Part shown: in pieces, positions 6,194 through 6,702 of the stretch
How positions within the stretch are numbered: the first letter of the stretch is position 1
Layout of the letters: each line of letters begins with the position of its first letter
From: an uncultured Novosphingobium sp.
GTDB lineage: Bacteria; Pseudomonadota; Alphaproteobacteria; Sphingomonadales; Sphingomonadaceae
Direction: 5' to 3'
Length of the DNA stretch: 6,702 bases
Assembly (NCBI GenBank): GCA_938005655.1
Contig: CALLNA010000182.1
Coordinates: 1 to 6,702, forward strand
Notes under the pieces: model-generated
Told to the model about the DNA's origin: nothing
What the model saw: only the letters and a program-made list of their open reading frames with translations
The model's database searches: none
Translations under genes and position numbers: made by a program

Positions 6194-6224
6194 CTTGCCA
6201 TTCAGGGGTTCGCGCCTACATTGG
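6194..6224 (+). promoter_or_regulatory. Predicted ftsH promoter, heat-shock (sigma-32) type
   Basis: CTTG (6194-6197), 17 nt, then CCTACATTGG (6215-6224). This fits the alphaproteobacterial RpoH pattern CTTG-N17/18-CYTATNTNNG with one mismatch (C for T at 6219). The same bases also read as a passable sigma-70 promoter, TTGCCA (6195-6200), 16 nt, TACATT (6217-6222). The expected start near 6230 gives a leader of about 20 nt containing the AAAGGA ribosome site. FtsH is a heat-shock protease in other proteobacteria, so a sigma-32 promoter here makes sense. Confidence 0.55.
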
Positions 6225-6249
6225 CCCGCGAAAGGACGGTTTCGCGCGA

Positions 6250-6702
6250 ATGAACGACGATCAGCCGCAAGGCAATCCGTGGATGAAGGGCCTGATGATC
6301 TGGGGCGGGATTTTCCTCGCCCTGTTCGTGGTCGTCTCGATGTTCAGCGCGCGGAGCGACGCCGGGGCCACCCAGATCTCCTATTCCGACTTCCGCGCCA
6401 AGGTCGCCGAGGGCAGCATCCGCGACGCCCAGGTCGGGACCGAGAAAGTCACCGGCCACTACAAGAACGGCGACGCCTTCTCCACCGTCCCCGTCCCCAA
6501 CGACACCACCCTGCCCCAGCTCCTCGCCGACAACGGCGTGAAGTACCAGGGCAAGGCGGCGGACGAGCCCAACCTGCTGCTCTACATCCTGGTCCAGGCC
6601 CTGCCCTTCATGCTGATCCTGGGCGTTGCCTTCTTCGCCCTGCGGCAGATGCAGAAGGGCGGCGGATCGGGCGCGATGGGCTTCGGCAAGTCCAAGGCCA
6701 AG
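6250..6702 (+). CDS. ftsH: ATP-dependent zinc metalloprotease FtsH, N-terminal part (runs off right edge)
   Basis: The first 151 codons of FtsH, an inner-membrane AAA+ protease that degrades misfolded membrane proteins and short-lived regulators such as sigma-32 in E. coli. A short polar cytoplasmic start is followed by a first transmembrane helix (about 14-32, GLMIWGGIFLALFVVVSMF), a periplasmic FtsH_ext domain (about 33-107) opening with QISYSDFRAKVAEGSI (42-57), and a second transmembrane helix (about 108-131). Then comes the glycine-rich linker with GGGSGAMGFGKSKAK (137-151), which precedes the AAA module in full proteins. The ATPase Walker motifs and the HEXXH zinc site lie beyond the window. 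AAAGGA ends 13 nt before the ATG, a rather long spacing, but no in-frame ATG, GTG or TTG lies just upstream. A heat-shock-type promoter sits directly in front, and the gene is divergent from the RcnB-family gene. Confidence 0.95.
   Translation, partial: MNDDQPQGNPWMKGLMIWGGIFLALFVVVSMFSARSDAGATQISYSDFRAKVAEGSIRDAQVGTEKVTGHYKNGDAFSTVPVPNDTTLPQLLADNGVKYQGKAADEPNLLLYILVQALPFMLILGVAFFALRQMQKGGGSGAMGFGKSKAK

Noticed and set aside
1..6702. tRNA, rRNA, prophage, insertion sequence or defence genes
   Set aside because: No such gene, transposase or phage protein is visible on either strand; nearly all of the window is taken by the listed genes and short intergenic regions.

Overview
The window looks like a chromosomal segment from a high-GC alphaproteobacterium, most likely a sphingomonad (Sphingomonadales). 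This rests on strongly G/C-biased third codon positions, the residue style of the FtsH and RcnB-like proteins, a GC-rich palindromic doublet of a kind I recall as common between sphingomonad genes, and an ftsH promoter matching the alphaproteobacterial heat-shock form. Genus and species cannot be read from the sequence.

Layout, left to right. A minus-strand TetR-family regulator enters from the left edge with only its first 50 codons present (150 to 1). Upstream of it on the same strand, 50 bp away, is a complete PLP-dependent class I/II aminotransferase (1367 to 201). A 133 bp divergent gap holding a two-part dyad separates this from a plus-strand pair, a HyuB-type subunit (1501-3318) and a HyuA-type subunit (3476-5551) of the hydantoinase/oxoprolinase/acetone carboxylase superfamily. 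The 157 bp between the two subunit genes is mostly two inverted copies of a palindromic unit. A hairpin at 5561-5598 suits termination from both sides between hyuA and a convergent minus-strand gene for a small secreted RcnB-family protein (6002 to 5613). A 247 bp divergent region then carries a sigma-70-like promoter for the RcnB-family gene and a heat-shock-type promoter for ftsH. The first 151 codons of ftsH (6250 onward) run off the right edge.

How the genes may work together. HyuA and HyuB should form one ATP-dependent enzyme that hydrolyses a cyclic amide (hydantoin, 5-oxoproline or lactam) or carboxylates a ketone; the sequence does not settle which. No acetone-carboxylase gamma subunit follows. 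The divergent aminotransferase and the TetR-type regulator could belong to the same catabolic locus, for example with the aminotransferase acting on an amino acid released by ring opening, but that is inference from position. RcnB-like and ftsH are envelope and proteostasis genes and look unrelated to the catabolic part.

I see no convincing new defence, mobile or RNA-based system. The best second-look items are the inverted palindromic doublet between hyuB and hyuA, whose two copies keep a small stem through compensatory base changes, and the heat-shock-type promoter in front of ftsH.
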